A program made the translations under genes and the position numbers. 64,000 nucleotides of DNA, taken from the NCBI RefSeq assembly GCF_900186505.1, contig NZ_LT891968.1, positions 312,436 through 376,435 of the forward strand. Reading direction: 5' to 3'. Positions 43,835 to 53,455 of the stretch are shown in pieces. The stretch comes from Enorma phocaeensis. Its GTDB lineage: Bacteria > Actinomycetota > Coriobacteriia > Coriobacteriales > Coriobacteriaceae. The stretch's first letter is position 1. Every line of letters begins with the position of its first letter. The notes beneath the pieces are model-generated. The model was not told where the DNA came from, ran no database searches, and was given only the letters and a program-made list of their open reading frames with translations.

Positions 43835-44449
43835 TCACGAAGCGCTGGGAGATGCCGGTCCACCGGCATCGAGCTCCTTCATGAGCTCGACATAGCGACG
43901 GGCCGCCTTGCCATCGCCTGCGTTCTCATACTGCTTCGAGAGGAGGAAGTAGAGCTTCGCCTTGAGCGGCTTGTCCGCCTTGGCGAGCATCTGCTCCATC
44001 TTCTCGATGTAGTCGTGTCGTTTGCCGAAGACGATATCGTACGTGAGCTGGCAATCCTGGATGACCTGCTTCTCGCAGCGCTGCTTGACCTCGACCAGAA
44101 GCTCTTTGGCGCGAGTCTTATCCTCGATGGTGGCGAAGTAGTTGAACGCCATCACCACGAGCGCCGCCTGACGCTTCTTGGAATTGCGCATGCGGAGCAT
44201 GATCTCGATCATGCGCGTGGCCATCTCCTCCTCGCCGCGGGCCTCGTGGACCATGAAGCGCAGGTAATACTGCTTGAAGGTGGTCATGAGCACGCGGGCG
44301 GGAAGCTTGTTGAGATAATCGAAGCACTCATCGTACAGGCCTGCGGAATAGAGCGCCTCGATCTTCATCTCGAGATAGCGCCTCAAGCCCTCGCTCAGGA
44401 GGAAGTAGACGACAAGGACGATGATGAAGACGAGAACCTCGGGTGCCAC
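43835..44449 (-). CDS. Membrane-anchored TPR-like protein inside the PTS operon
   Basis: 204 aa. One N-terminal membrane helix (about 4-22, EVLVFIIVLVVYFLLSEGL) with a short outside end, then a soluble helical region with repeated helix pairs (ALYSAGLYDECFDYLNKL, KAKLYFLLSKQYENAGDGKAARRY) that resemble TPRs. No named family recognised. It lies between IID and EIIA in the operon, 198 bp after IID. It could link the IIC-IID complex to another partner, but that is inference. Confidence 0.7.
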   Translation of the reverse strand: MAPEVLVFIIVLVVYFLLSEGLRRYLEMKIEALYSAGLYDECFDYLNKLPARVLMTTFKQYYLRFMVHEARGEEEMATRMIEIMLRMRNSKKRQAALVVMAFNYFATIEDKTRAKELLVEVKQRCEKQVIQDCQLTYDIVFGKRHDYIEKMEQMLAKADKPLKAKLYFLLSKQYENAGDGKAARRYVELMKELDAGGPASPSAS

Positions 44450-44497
44450 GTTACAACCTTTCAGACGACGAACGCTTTAGCGACATTGTAGGGAAAA

Positions 44498-44557
44498 CGG
44501 GTACGCACCTCAGGGAGAATGTGGCATGGCTTTCGCCTTTGCCGTGAGGATGCGCAC
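44498..44557 (-). promoter_or_regulatory. Imperfect hairpin before the TPR gene
   Basis: ACGGGTACGCACCTCA and TGAGGATGCGCACCCGT form a long stem with two or three mismatches around 28 nt. It lies 49 bp upstream of the TPR gene and could act on operon read-through. Confidence 0.4.
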
Positions 44558-44590
44558 CCGTTTCACACGGATCTACGTGCTATGGCAACG

Positions 44591-44625
44591 ATGCGGCGCC
44601 CGCGCCTTGAGCTCAGGCGCCGCAT
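44591..44625 (-). terminator. GC-rich hairpin after IID
   Basis: ATGCGGCGCC (44591-44600) pairs perfectly with GGCGCCGCAT (44616-44625). There is no T-run on the minus strand, so it is a partial terminator or an mRNA stabiliser after IID. Confidence 0.5.
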
Positions 44626-44646
44626 TGGAGGGAAACCCTTCGAGCC

Positions 44647-45468
44647 TTAGCCCTTCATGGCCAGGCCAAGGGCGCCGAGGACGATGCCAATGACCAGCAC
44701 GATGAAGATTGCCTTGGTCGAGGTCATGCCCTTGCGGCCAAGGAGCCAGTACACGAAGCCGACGAGGGCAGCGGGCACGAGCTTGGGGCAGATCTGGTTC
44801 AGGATGTCCTGAACGTTCATGGTCACGCCACCGATGTTCGGCACGATGTTGAGCACGACGCCCACGTTCGTGGAGATGAGCGCGCCCACCATGAAGACGC
44901 CCATGACGGTCGCGGCATCGGTGATGGCGTTGAGCTGATCGCTCATCGTGGTGACGAGCTTCATGCCCTGATCGTAGGCGACATAGGTCTGCTTGCAGCG
45001 GAACCAGTCGACCACGATGTTGACGGCGATCCAGATGAAGATGCCGATGGGGTTGCCCTGCATGGCCATGTTGGCAGCGAGTGCGCCGAAGATGGTCGGA
45101 AGCAGCGAACCGAAGATCGAGTCGCCGATGGAGGCAAGCGGGCCCATGAGACCGGTCTTAAGGGACGCGACGGTCTCCATGCCCTCGAGACCCTCGGTCT
45201 CCTCGATGGCCAGGTCGACACCGGTGATGATGGTGTTCAGGAAGTTCGAGGTGTTGAAGAACGGCGAGCACTGGGTGCGGCAGGCGGTCTTCAGGGCCTC
45301 GGTGTTGTCCCCGTAGATCTTGCGAAGCTGGGGCAGGATAATCCAGAGGTAACCGGAGTGCTGCATGCGCTCGTAGTTCCAACCGGCCTGGAAGCCGATA
45401 AGGTTACGACGGTTGATCTGCTGGAAGTCAGCCTTAGTGAGCTTGTAGCCAGTGGTATTAGAGCTCAT
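44647..45468 (-). CDS. PTS mannose-family EIID component
   Basis: 273 aa. FQAGWNYERMQHSGYLWIILPQLRKIYGDN is the N-terminal IID signature, GLMGPLASIGDSIFGSLLPT the family core, and the C-terminus has hydrophobic helices (FIVLVIGIVLGALGLAM). IID forms the membrane channel with IIC. Start ATG 45468 overlaps the IIC end by 11 bases; an ATG at 45477 is possible, with GGAGGGAG directly before it. Confidence 0.93.
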   Translation of the reverse strand: MSSNTTGYKLTKADFQQINRRNLIGFQAGWNYERMQHSGYLWIILPQLRKIYGDNTEALKTACRTQCSPFFNTSNFLNTIITGVDLAIEETEGLEGMETVASLKTGLMGPLASIGDSIFGSLLPTIFGALAANMAMQGNPIGIFIWIAVNIVVDWFRCKQTYVAYDQGMKLVTTMSDQLNAITDAATVMGVFMVGALISTNVGVVLNIVPNIGGVTMNVQDILNQICPKLVPAALVGFVYWLLGRKGMTSTKAIFIVLVIGIVLGALGLAMKG

Positions 45469-46357
45469 CTTCGTCATCTCCCTCCGCGCCAGCAGAGACA
45501 GCCGCAACGGGGGCGTTCTGATGCTGCTGATAGTAGATGTAAGCCAGAGCGAAGCCGATGAGGGCGATCGTCAGCATGGACAGGCCCTTGTAGGAGCCAC
45601 CGACAAGCGCGGTTCCCTCGGGGAGGGTAACGGCGCCACCCAGGATCGCGACGTCGCCGGCAACGGTAACGATGCTGGAGAACGCGGTGCCGAGCAGGGC
45701 GGCGATCACGAAGCCGAGGATCAGGTAGGCGATGTGCTTCTTGACGGGCAGGTAACGCAGCAGGATGGCGAAGCCGACCGCGGGCAGCATGCCGCCAGCG
45801 AGGGTCAGGCCGTCGCCGAGCCACTTGAGGTCGCCGTCAAGTGCAACGGTGATGGCTTCTACCAGCGGCTGACCGAAAGCCAGAGCCAAGAAGACCGGGA
45901 GCATACGGCTGAGGCACCAAGAGACGGCACCCATCCAGTAATGGAAGTTGTACGCGCTCCAGTTCATCTTCTCAATATCGGCATCGCACGCATGGCCCCA
46001 GAAGGTGTTGGCCATACGGCCGGCGATGTCGGTGTAGACCAAGATGGCAGCCACGGGCACACCAATGACGGAAAGAGCAACCTGCCAATCCATATTGGCG
46101 CTTACCGCAAATGCCGTGGCGATGAGGGTGCCGGAGTTAGCGTCGATGCGGGACGCGCCACCGAAGGTGCCGACACCGAGAATTGCCATCTGCATGCTAC
46201 CGCCGATCAGAAGACCCGTAGCCAGGTCACCCATGATAAGGCCCGTGATGAAGCCGGAGAACACGGCGGAGCCGGCGCTGGAGTACCAGTGCAGCTCGTC
46301 CATGATCTGGAATCCAGCGTAGATCGTGAGCAGAATGATCTGCCACCACTGAATCAT
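45458..46357 (-). CDS. PTS mannose-family EIIC component (AgaC/AgaW-like)
   Basis: 299 aa, mostly hydrophobic. WWQIILLTIYAGFQIMDELH and GLIMGDLATGLLIGGSMQMAILG are the opening membrane segments with the conserved glycine-rich loop; GVGTFGGASRID follows. It carries the sugar across the membrane with IID. Best resemblance is to the N-acetylgalactosamine/galacto-N-biose IIC group. GAAGGAGGAAAACC precedes the ATG. Confidence 0.92.
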   Translation of the reverse strand: MIQWWQIILLTIYAGFQIMDELHWYSSAGSAVFSGFITGLIMGDLATGLLIGGSMQMAILGVGTFGGASRIDANSGTLIATAFAVSANMDWQVALSVIGVPVAAILVYTDIAGRMANTFWGHACDADIEKMNWSAYNFHYWMGAVSWCLSRMLPVFLALAFGQPLVEAITVALDGDLKWLGDGLTLAGGMLPAVGFAILLRYLPVKKHIAYLILGFVIAALLGTAFSSIVTVAGDVAILGGAVTLPEGTALVGGSYKGLSMLTIALIGFALAYIYYQQHQNAPVAAVSAGAEGDDEDEL

Positions 46358-46456
46358 GGTTTTCCTCCTTCTAACTAAAACCTCGAAACGTAACGTTCCT
46401 TAAGCTATGCGAAGCCGCGCATCTCCCCTCACGGCAAGGCATCAAAGAAAAGATGG

Positions 46457-46921
46457 TTAGAGCTTGAACTCGACCGGGTTGTCCTGCGGGGTGAGCTGGA
46501 TGACCATGGGGATCCCCATGTTCGCGAGCTCGGCCAGGGCGTCTACGTCGTCCTGCCCGCAGTTGATGTTGCGGTTGTAGCTCTTGACGATGTCCATGCT
46601 GGTGATGTTGCCGAGGATGATCTGGTCGAACTTGACGCCAGCCTGGGCGAGCTTCAGATAGGTCTCGGGCTTCTTCACCACGATGAACAGACGCTGGGCG
46701 TCGTACTTGCCGGCGAGGATGTTCTCGGCGGCCTTGGCAACGGGAAGCACCGAAAGCTTGCAGGAAGCGGGCGTGGCCATGCGGAGGACCTGCTTCTGGG
46801 TGGCGTCCTCGGAGATCTGGTCGTCCACCACCATGAAGCGGCTCACCTGGCGAGCGTTGGCCCAGAGGTTGCCGACCTGGCCGTGGATGAGACGGAAGTC
46901 AATACGTGCACCTACGATCAT
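46457..46921 (-). CDS. PTS mannose-family EIIB component
   Basis: 154 aa. ARIDFRLIHGQVGNLWANA contains the phosphorylated histidine (His13), and FDQIILGNIT and QLTPQDNP fit the family. ATG 46921 follows AAGGAG by nine bases. The stop of the beta-galactosidase gene ends one base before this ATG, so translation is probably coupled. It passes phosphate from the EIIA at 43.3 kb. Confidence 0.93.
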   Translation of the reverse strand: MIVGARIDFRLIHGQVGNLWANARQVSRFMVVDDQISEDATQKQVLRMATPASCKLSVLPVAKAAENILAGKYDAQRLFIVVKKPETYLKLAQAGVKFDQIILGNITSMDIVKSYNRNINCGQDDVDALAELANMGIPMVIQLTPQDNPVEFKL

Positions 46922-46922
46922 G

Positions 46923-48725
46923 TCACTCAACTCCTTCTTGATCTAGATGACGAATGAGGGGCTCGGAGCGCAGGGAGATCGTGCCCTCGTACACGCCCTC
47001 GGTTTCGAACAGAACGAGCTCGTTCGTGCCGGCGTGGGTGAACCCGTGGGGAACGTAGAGCGTCATGATGGGACCAACTTCCCAGAAGCGCCCGACGTTC
47101 ACCCCGTTCACGAACGCGCAGCCCTTGCCGAAGCCCGTGGTGTCGATAAAGGTGTCTGCGGGCTCATCGAGGTTGAACTCGAAGCGATGGAAGGCGGGCT
47201 GGCCCTCCACGAACCCGGCGGAGTAGTCGATGCCGGAAATATCGGTGAGCGGCAGGCAGCGCTGCTCCCATCCGGTGATGAAGTGCAGATCGACGCAAAC
47301 GCCCGTGCGGATGCCCTTGTGCTGCGTGTCGGCCAAAAGCTTGTGGCCATAGCCCACGCGGCCCATGTTCTCCATGAGAATGTCCAGGCGGTTCTGCTCG
47401 GCGGGAAGAACGCACTTGATGTCCTCGCCGATATGCTCCTGGTACTGGGTGGCAACGCAGGTACCCTCCACGTAGACCTTGGCGCGGTCGCGGCCGTCGA
47501 TCACGCGGATGCGCTCCTCGGCGTCCGGCGCGGTGTCGCGCTCGATCGTGGTGGTGTAGAGGGTGTAGCCATAGCTCTGACCCAGGTCCTCCATGGGCTG
47601 CGGATGCTGCGAGCAAACGGGCTCGGACAGCGCATCGAGCACGTTGAAGAGGCCCACGCGCTCCTTGCACGCGATGTCCTCGATGGCAACGGCCTTCTTG
47701 ATGAGCGGTTCGGCCTGCCACGCGTCCGGATACAGCTCGTGGACCATGCGCTTAAGGCCGTACCACTTGTCGGTGGGGTTGCCCTCCTCGTTGAGCGGCG
47801 CATCGTAGTCGTATGAAGTGACCTGGTGGATGTCGTGCGTATGGCGTGCGGAGCAGGCGTTCATGAACCCGAAGTTCGTGCCGCCGTGGAACATGTAGAG
47901 GTTCACGCCGTCACCGATCTCCAGGCACTCGCGCACGCAGTCGACGAGGTCCTGGGCGTCGCGGCGAATCACGTTCTCGCCCCAGCGGTTGAACCAGCCA
48001 TCCCAGAACTCCATGCACATGAGGGGCCAGTTCTTGCCATGCTCCTCGTGGAAGGCCTTGAGGGCGGCGAGGTTCTCGGCGGAACGCGAGCCGAAGTTCC
48101 CGGTGGCGAGCACGTCGTCCTCGACGAGCGTGCCGGCGCGCAGGCACCCGCGCCACGGGCCGTCGGAGGTGCAGAGCGGCACGTCCACGCCGCGCTCGAC
48201 CATGAGGTCGCGGATGGCGCGCAGGTAGTCCTTATCCTCGCAGTACGAGCCGTACTCGTTCTCGATCTGCATCATGATGATGTTGCCGCCGTGCGTGATC
48301 TGGCGCTCCACCAAGATGGGCATGAGATGGTCGTAGTAGTTTGCCACGCGCTCGAGGAACTTGGGATCGCGCGAGCGCGGGCGCATGGTGTGGTCGCGCA
48401 TGAGCCACGCCGGCAGGCCACCCCACTCCCACTCGCCGCAGATATAGGGCGAGGGGCGAGCGATGAACCAAAGGCCGAGCGAGGCCGCTTCGTCGATGAA
48501 GGCGGCGATGTCGTTGAATCCCGTGAAATCGAACGCGCCAGGTTCGGGCTCGATGGTATTCCACGTGAAATACGCCTCAACCGTGTTGAAGCCCATGGCC
48601 TTGAGATTGTAGAGGGAATGATGCCAATCCGAGGGGTGCACGCGAGACGGATGGATGGCACCCGAGAGAATCGTGAACGGCTCACCATCGAGCAAGAACG
48701 TATCACGTACCTCGAACGTATGCAT
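46923..48725 (-). CDS. bgaC: Beta-galactosidase, GH35
   Basis: 600 aa, no signal peptide, so intracellular. The GH35 acid/base is in MMQIENEYGSYC and the nucleophile in MCMEFWDGWFNRWG; FTILSGAIHPSRVHP is the N-terminal signature. The order GH35, IIB, IIC, IID, IIA, agaS matches the BgaC locus of pneumococcus, whose enzyme cuts beta-1,3-linked galactose from GlcNAc. The name is by that likeness. AGGAGGACC precedes ATG 48725. First gene of the operon. Confidence 0.9.
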   Translation of the reverse strand: MHTFEVRDTFLLDGEPFTILSGAIHPSRVHPSDWHHSLYNLKAMGFNTVEAYFTWNTIEPEPGAFDFTGFNDIAAFIDEAASLGLWFIARPSPYICGEWEWGGLPAWLMRDHTMRPRSRDPKFLERVANYYDHLMPILVERQITHGGNIIMMQIENEYGSYCEDKDYLRAIRDLMVERGVDVPLCTSDGPWRGCLRAGTLVEDDVLATGNFGSRSAENLAALKAFHEEHGKNWPLMCMEFWDGWFNRWGENVIRRDAQDLVDCVRECLEIGDGVNLYMFHGGTNFGFMNACSARHTHDIHQVTSYDYDAPLNEEGNPTDKWYGLKRMVHELYPDAWQAEPLIKKAVAIEDIACKERVGLFNVLDALSEPVCSQHPQPMEDLGQSYGYTLYTTTIERDTAPDAEERIRVIDGRDRAKVYVEGTCVATQYQEHIGEDIKCVLPAEQNRLDILMENMGRVGYGHKLLADTQHKGIRTGVCVDLHFITGWEQRCLPLTDISGIDYSAGFVEGQPAFHRFEFNLDEPADTFIDTTGFGKGCAFVNGVNVGRFWEVGPIMTLYVPHGFTHAGTNELVLFETEGVYEGTISLRSEPLIRHLDQEGVE

Positions 48726-49266
48726 GGTCCTCCTGACGACGCTCCCCGCCCCTCGCCCGGTATGCGACCGGGCATCGGAGAGAGCTAGATATCTCACGAT
48801 GAGCCAGTATACACGTTCTCGTCATAAATATTGATAGATTGTGAAGAAACCTGTGAACGGTCTGTTTTGCGATGCGAACGGTAGTTTACGTTTCCGCAGT
48901 TAAACGTTAGGTATTAAGACATCATAAGACAAGAGTGAGTCATTTAGAGATGTCTAACTGGTAGTAACCACTCAACCACTCACGTCCTGCGATCGTCACA
49001 AAGCTGTAAGTACACGCGGCGCATTACCCCAGCGGACGTGCGCGGTTGCTCGTTGTCGGCGGTCGCGAGGCGCCCGCGTGCCTCGGAATCCCAAGAGGAG
49101 AGAATCCCGCGCCGCTCATCCCCCTACGCCTGCCGCGCGCCCTTCTCCCCCCGCCGTCTCGGCGCTACCGCGCTCATCCTCGCTATGAAGTGCGTTATCC
49201 TACTCCAATAACTGTCGGGAGAAGATCGGGGCGGATCGCGCCGCCTCGGGGTGGGAGGCGCATACC
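48726..49266. promoter_or_regulatory. Divergent control region, bgaC operon and gal operon
   Basis: 541 bp. On the minus strand TATACT (48806-48811) is a probable -10 for bgaC. The 48830-49000 part is AT-rich with short inverted repeats (GTTTACGTTTCC near CAGTTAAACGTT, and GTTAGACATC-type repeats). From 49020 to 49200 it is GC-rich with nothing recognised. Operators for the GntR regulator should lie here. Confidence 0.45.
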
Positions 49267-50415
49267 ATGGTCGAATCGCAGCCGTTTGGACGCTACTTCC
49301 GGCCAGATACCTCCCCCACCGATGAGGACGGCAGCGAAGCGATCCTCTACACGATGCGCAACGATAGCCTCGTGGTGCGCATCATGGACCTCGGAGCAAC
49401 CATCGTGGGTATCGAGGCACCCGATCGAGATGGCAACCCAACAGACGTGCTCCTCGGTTTCGACAGCGCGTCATCCTATTTCCCAACCGCTCAGGGCGCC
49501 TACTTCGGCATGACCATAGGGCCGAGCGCAAATCGCGTCGCAGGCGGCCGCGTGCCCATCGGCGATACCGTCTTTTGGCTCCCGCCCAACGAGGGGCCGA
49601 ACAACCTCCATACCGACCCGCTTCTTGGTCTCCACGCGCGCCGATGGGACGCAGAGGTCGATCCTCATGCCGATGCCATCACGTTCGCAATCGCCCGGGA
49701 CGAGGACCTCGGAGAGTTCTGCTGGCACGATGCGGACGGCAAGCTAAGGCGGGGCGGCCTTCCCGGCAACCGCGTCTTTCGCGTGCGCTATGAGCTCGAG
49801 GGCGCGTGCCTGCGCGTGAGCATGAGCGCCGACACCGATGCGCCGACGTTCATCAACCTCACGAACCATAGCTACTTCAACCTCGCGGGCGAGGGCTCGG
49901 GCACGGTGCTCGACCAGGAGATCCAGATCTTCGCCGAGCGATTCGTCGCGATCGACGACGCCTCGCTTCCCGACGGGGAGCTCCGCCCGGTAGCGGGCAC
50001 GCCCTTCGACTTCCGCTCTATGAAGCCCATCGGCCGCGACATCGCATGCGACGACGACCAGATCGCGCATGGCGGCGGCTATGACCACTGCTTCTGCATC
50101 GACGGCTACGACGAGGCGGGTCTCGGTGCGCCACGGCGCGCCGTGAGGGCGGTCGACCCGGCAAGCGGACGCGGCATGGAGCTTTGGACGACGCTTCCCG
50201 GCGTGCAGCTCTACACCGGCAACTTCCTCCCCGCCTGCGACGGCGTGGATGCGCCGCAAGGCAAAGCCGGCCACGCGTACGGTGCACGCAGCGGGTTCGC
50301 CTTGGAACCGGAGTACTACCCCGACACACCCTCCCATCCCGGGTTCCCCAGCGCCATCTTCAAGCCCGAGCACCCGTACCGGGCGGTGAGCGAGTATCGC
50401 TTCTTCACGGTATGA
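49267..50415 (+). CDS. galM: Aldose 1-epimerase (galactose mutarotase)
   Basis: 382 aa. Motifs: GPSANRVAGGR with the conserved NR, NLTNHSYFNLAGEG with the catalytic histidine, DHCFCIDG, and the glutamate in FALEPEYYPDTPSHP. It converts beta- to alpha-galactose for GalK. GGGAGGCGCATACC precedes the ATG. First gene of galM-galK-galT. Confidence 0.95.
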   Translation: MVESQPFGRYFRPDTSPTDEDGSEAILYTMRNDSLVVRIMDLGATIVGIEAPDRDGNPTDVLLGFDSASSYFPTAQGAYFGMTIGPSANRVAGGRVPIGDTVFWLPPNEGPNNLHTDPLLGLHARRWDAEVDPHADAITFAIARDEDLGEFCWHDADGKLRRGGLPGNRVFRVRYELEGACLRVSMSADTDAPTFINLTNHSYFNLAGEGSGTVLDQEIQIFAERFVAIDDASLPDGELRPVAGTPFDFRSMKPIGRDIACDDDQIAHGGGYDHCFCIDGYDEAGLGAPRRAVRAVDPASGRGMELWTTLPGVQLYTGNFLPACDGVDAPQGKAGHAYGARSGFALEPEYYPDTPSHPGFPSAIFKPEHPYRAVSEYRFFTV

Positions 50416-50458
50416 ACCGCATGCGCCCCAAACGGCGCATCGAGGAAAGGATGAGAAC

Positions 50459-51646
50459 ATGCCCGCATCGGAAAAAACCCTGGAAGATCTGTTTAGAGAC
50501 CGGTTCGGCGGCGGTCGCGACCTGCTTGAGGCAACCGTCCCCGCCCGTTCCGAGATCGCCGGCAATCACACCGACCACGAGGGCGGAGACGTGATCGGCG
50601 GGGCGCTCGATGTCCAGGTGCATGCCGTCTGCGCGCTCAACGGCACCAACACGGTGCGCATCGAGAGCCTAGGCTACCAGCCCTTCAAGATTGACCTCGG
50701 CAAACTCGCCCCGCAAGAGAGCGAGCGCGAATCGACCGCTTCGCTCGCCCGCGGCATGGCGAGCGAGCTCGTGGCGACCGGCCGCGAACCGCTTGGATTC
50801 GACCTCCTGATGGAGAGCTCCATTCCCAGCGGCAGCGGGCTTTCCTCGTCAGCAGCCGTCGAGCTCGCTTTCGGCCGCGCGATGGAGGGGCTCTGGGAGG
50901 GTGAGCCCCTCGACGCCGTGACGCTCGCCAAGATGGCGCAGCGCACGGAGAACAACTTCTTCGGCAAGCCCTGCGGCCTGCTCGACCAGCTCGCCGAGGC
51001 GCTCGGCGGCCTCGCCCACATGAGCTTTACCAACCCGGAGACTCCCGCCACCGAGAAGCTCGCCCTCGACTTCGAGGATTACGGCTACGCCCTCGTACTC
51101 GTAAACGTAGGCAGCGACCACAGCGCGCTCACCAACGAGTACGCTGCCGTACCGAACGAGATGAAGCAGGTTGCCGCCGCCTTTGGCAAAGAGCGCCTGT
51201 GCGAAGTCGATCCTGCCGCCTTCGACGAGCGCGTAAACGAGCTGCGTCGCGACCTCGGCGACCGCCCGATGCTCCGCGCCCTGCACTATTGGTATGAGAA
51301 CGACCTCGTTGCCCAGCGCTGGGAGGCGCTCAAGGGCGGCGACATCGACGCCTTCCTCGCGCTCACCCGCGCGAGCGGCGCGAGCTCGGCCATGTACCTG
51401 CAGAACGTCTCCGTGGGCGGTGCGCCCGAGCAGCCCGCCATGGTGGCGCTCGGCCTTGCCCAGCGCCTGCTCGAGGGAACCGGCGCCTGCCGCATCCACG
51501 GAGGCGGCTTCGGCGGCAGCATCCAGGCCTTCGTGCCCGTAGAGCGCGTCGAGCGCTTCATTGCCGGCATGGACGGCTGGCTCGGCAAGGGCGCGTCCCG
51601 TCATTACCGCATCGTGAGTGAGGGAGCTGGATACCAATGGCTGTAG
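50459..51646 (+). CDS. galK: Galactokinase
   Basis: 395 aa, GHMP kinase. ARSEIAGNHTDHEGGDVIGG is a variant of the galactokinase signature, SSIPSGSGLSSSAAVELAFG the ATP site, and IHGGGFGGSIQAFVP the third motif. It makes galactose-1-phosphate. GAGGAAAGGATGAGAAC precedes the ATG. It overlaps galT by 10 bases. The GNHTDHE form (in place of GEHTDYN) is seen in some Gram-positive galactokinases. Confidence 0.95.
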   Translation: MPASEKTLEDLFRDRFGGGRDLLEATVPARSEIAGNHTDHEGGDVIGGALDVQVHAVCALNGTNTVRIESLGYQPFKIDLGKLAPQESERESTASLARGMASELVATGREPLGFDLLMESSIPSGSGLSSSAAVELAFGRAMEGLWEGEPLDAVTLAKMAQRTENNFFGKPCGLLDQLAEALGGLAHMSFTNPETPATEKLALDFEDYGYALVLVNVGSDHSALTNEYAAVPNEMKQVAAAFGKERLCEVDPAAFDERVNELRRDLGDRPMLRALHYWYENDLVAQRWEALKGGDIDAFLALTRASGASSAMYLQNVSVGGAPEQPAMVALGLAQRLLEGTGACRIHGGGFGGSIQAFVPVERVERFIAGMDGWLGKGASRHYRIVSEGAGYQWL

Positions 51647-53295
51647 AGACCGATACCCGCACCGCGCCCGCCCTCGTGGAGGACGTCGAGGCGCTCGTGC
51701 GCTATGCCGTGGCGAGCGGCATGCTCGCCCCCGAGGACGAAACCTGGGCGTATAACGCCGTTCTGGAATGCGTGGGCACCACCGGCCCCGGTGCGCCGCA
51801 TGCCGCCGAACTGCTCGCCGACCAGTATGCCATCGCCCCCACGCGCGACCTGGGCGTGGACGAGAGCGTGACCATGTTCGAGCTGCCCGATTGCGAGGGC
51901 TTCGACCTCGAGGCCACGATCGAGCGCGTAGCCGCCGCCGGCGTGGCCGCTGGCCGCGACGAGGACACCCCGTCGGGCCGCGACCGCATCGCCACACGCG
52001 TGATGGACATCCTCATGCCGCGCCCGTCCGAGGTGAGCAACATGTTCGCCGAACTCTACGACGAGGAAGGCCCTGAGGCCGCGACCGACTGGTTCTACCG
52101 CCTGTGCTGCGACGCGCGCTACGTGCGCACCGCCGCCATCGCCAAGAACATCGCCTGGACCTCCCCCACCTCCTGGGGCGATCTGGAGATCACCATCAAC
52201 CTCTCCAAGCCGGAGAAGGACCCCAAGGCCATCGCGGCGGCCGGTGCCGCCCCCGCTACGGGCGACGTCTACCCCGCCTGCCAGCTCTGCATGGAAAACG
52301 AGGGCTACCGCGGCCGCGGGGCGGGCGAAGCGCATGGGAGCCATCCGGCTCGCCAGAACCTGCGCATCGTGCCCGTCACGCTCGGCGATGAGCACTGGGG
52401 CCTGCAGTACAGCCCGTACGCGTACTTCAACGAGCACTGCATCGCCATGAGCGCCGAGCATCGCCTGATGCACGTCGACCGCGAGAACATGGGGCGCCTG
52501 CTGGACTTCGTCGACCTGTTCCCGCACTACTTCGTGGGCTCCAACGCCGACCTGCCCATCGTGGGCGGCTCGATCCTCTCGCACGATCACTTCCAGGGCG
52601 GGCGCCACGTCTTCCCCATGATGAAGGCGCCGGTCGAGGATGCGTTCGAGCTTGCCGGGTACCCCGGGGTGAGCTGCGGGGTGCTGCGCTGGCCGCTGAG
52701 CGTGCTCAAGCTCACGGGCACCGGTCGCGAGCAGCTGCTCGACGCCGCCGCGCACGTGCTCGACGTATGGCGCGGCTGGACCGACGAGGCCGTGGGCGTC
52801 ATCGCCGAGAGCGACGGCGAGGCGCACAACACCATCACGCCCGTCGCGTGCCGCGAGGGCGACGGCTACGTGCTCTACCTTGCGCTGCGCTGCAACATCG
52901 CCACCGAGGAGCATCCGCTCGGCGTGTTCCACCCGCATGCGGAATGGCACCACATCAAGAAGGAAAACATCGGCCTCATCGAGGTCATGGGCCTGGCCAT
53001 CCTCCCGCCGCGCCTGGTGGAGGAGCTCGGCGCCGTGGAGCGCATGCTCGTCGAGCATGCCGGCGAGCCGGAGGCGCTTGCCGCCGCGCTCGATGCCGAC
53101 CCGCTGACCGCCTCGCATGCCGCATGGGCGCGCAGGCTCGCCGCGACGCACCCCGAGGTCTCCGCGGAGAACGTCGAGGAGATCGTGCGCGGGGGCGTGA
53201 GCGACGTGTTCGGCCACGTGCTCGAGGACGCCGGCGTGTACAAGTGGGATGCCGCGGGCCGCGCCGGCCTCAAGCGCTTCATCGACGCGCTCTGA
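51637..53295 (+). CDS. galT: UTP/UDP-glucose-hexose-1-phosphate uridylyltransferase (class II GalT)
   Basis: 552 aa, the long class II form of GalT found in Firmicutes and relatives, different from the 350-residue class I. GGSILSHDHFQGGRHVFPM carries the active HxH histidines; NLRIVPVTL and PHAEWHHIKKENIGLIEVMG are family segments. It exchanges UMP between UDP-glucose and galactose-1-phosphate. The overlap with galK indicates coupling. No galE is in the window. Confidence 0.95.
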   Translation: MAVETDTRTAPALVEDVEALVRYAVASGMLAPEDETWAYNAVLECVGTTGPGAPHAAELLADQYAIAPTRDLGVDESVTMFELPDCEGFDLEATIERVAAAGVAAGRDEDTPSGRDRIATRVMDILMPRPSEVSNMFAELYDEEGPEAATDWFYRLCCDARYVRTAAIAKNIAWTSPTSWGDLEITINLSKPEKDPKAIAAAGAAPATGDVYPACQLCMENEGYRGRGAGEAHGSHPARQNLRIVPVTLGDEHWGLQYSPYAYFNEHCIAMSAEHRLMHVDRENMGRLLDFVDLFPHYFVGSNADLPIVGGSILSHDHFQGGRHVFPMMKAPVEDAFELAGYPGVSCGVLRWPLSVLKLTGTGREQLLDAAAHVLDVWRGWTDEAVGVIAESDGEAHNTITPVACREGDGYVLYLALRCNIATEEHPLGVFHPHAEWHHIKKENIGLIEVMGLAILPPRLVEELGAVERMLVEHAGEPEALAAALDADPLTASHAAWARRLAATHPEVSAENVEEIVRGGVSDVFGHVLEDAGVYKWDAAGRAGLKRFIDAL

Positions 53296-53455
53296 GCTCG
53301 CGATGAAACGCTAACGCCCAGCTGCCCTTACCGCGTGCAGCTTCCCTAGTCGAATCTGCACGCGGTTCTTTGTATTTCTTTGCTACCGCCCTTGCGCGCG
53401 GGGCCGTTTCCACGTAATATTATCGGTCGCAGGCGATTATGTCTGCCCGTGGAAC

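Noticed and set aside
51604..53217. 537-codon minus-strand frame opposite galT
   Set aside because: Shadow frame; galT has all motifs and a coupled start.
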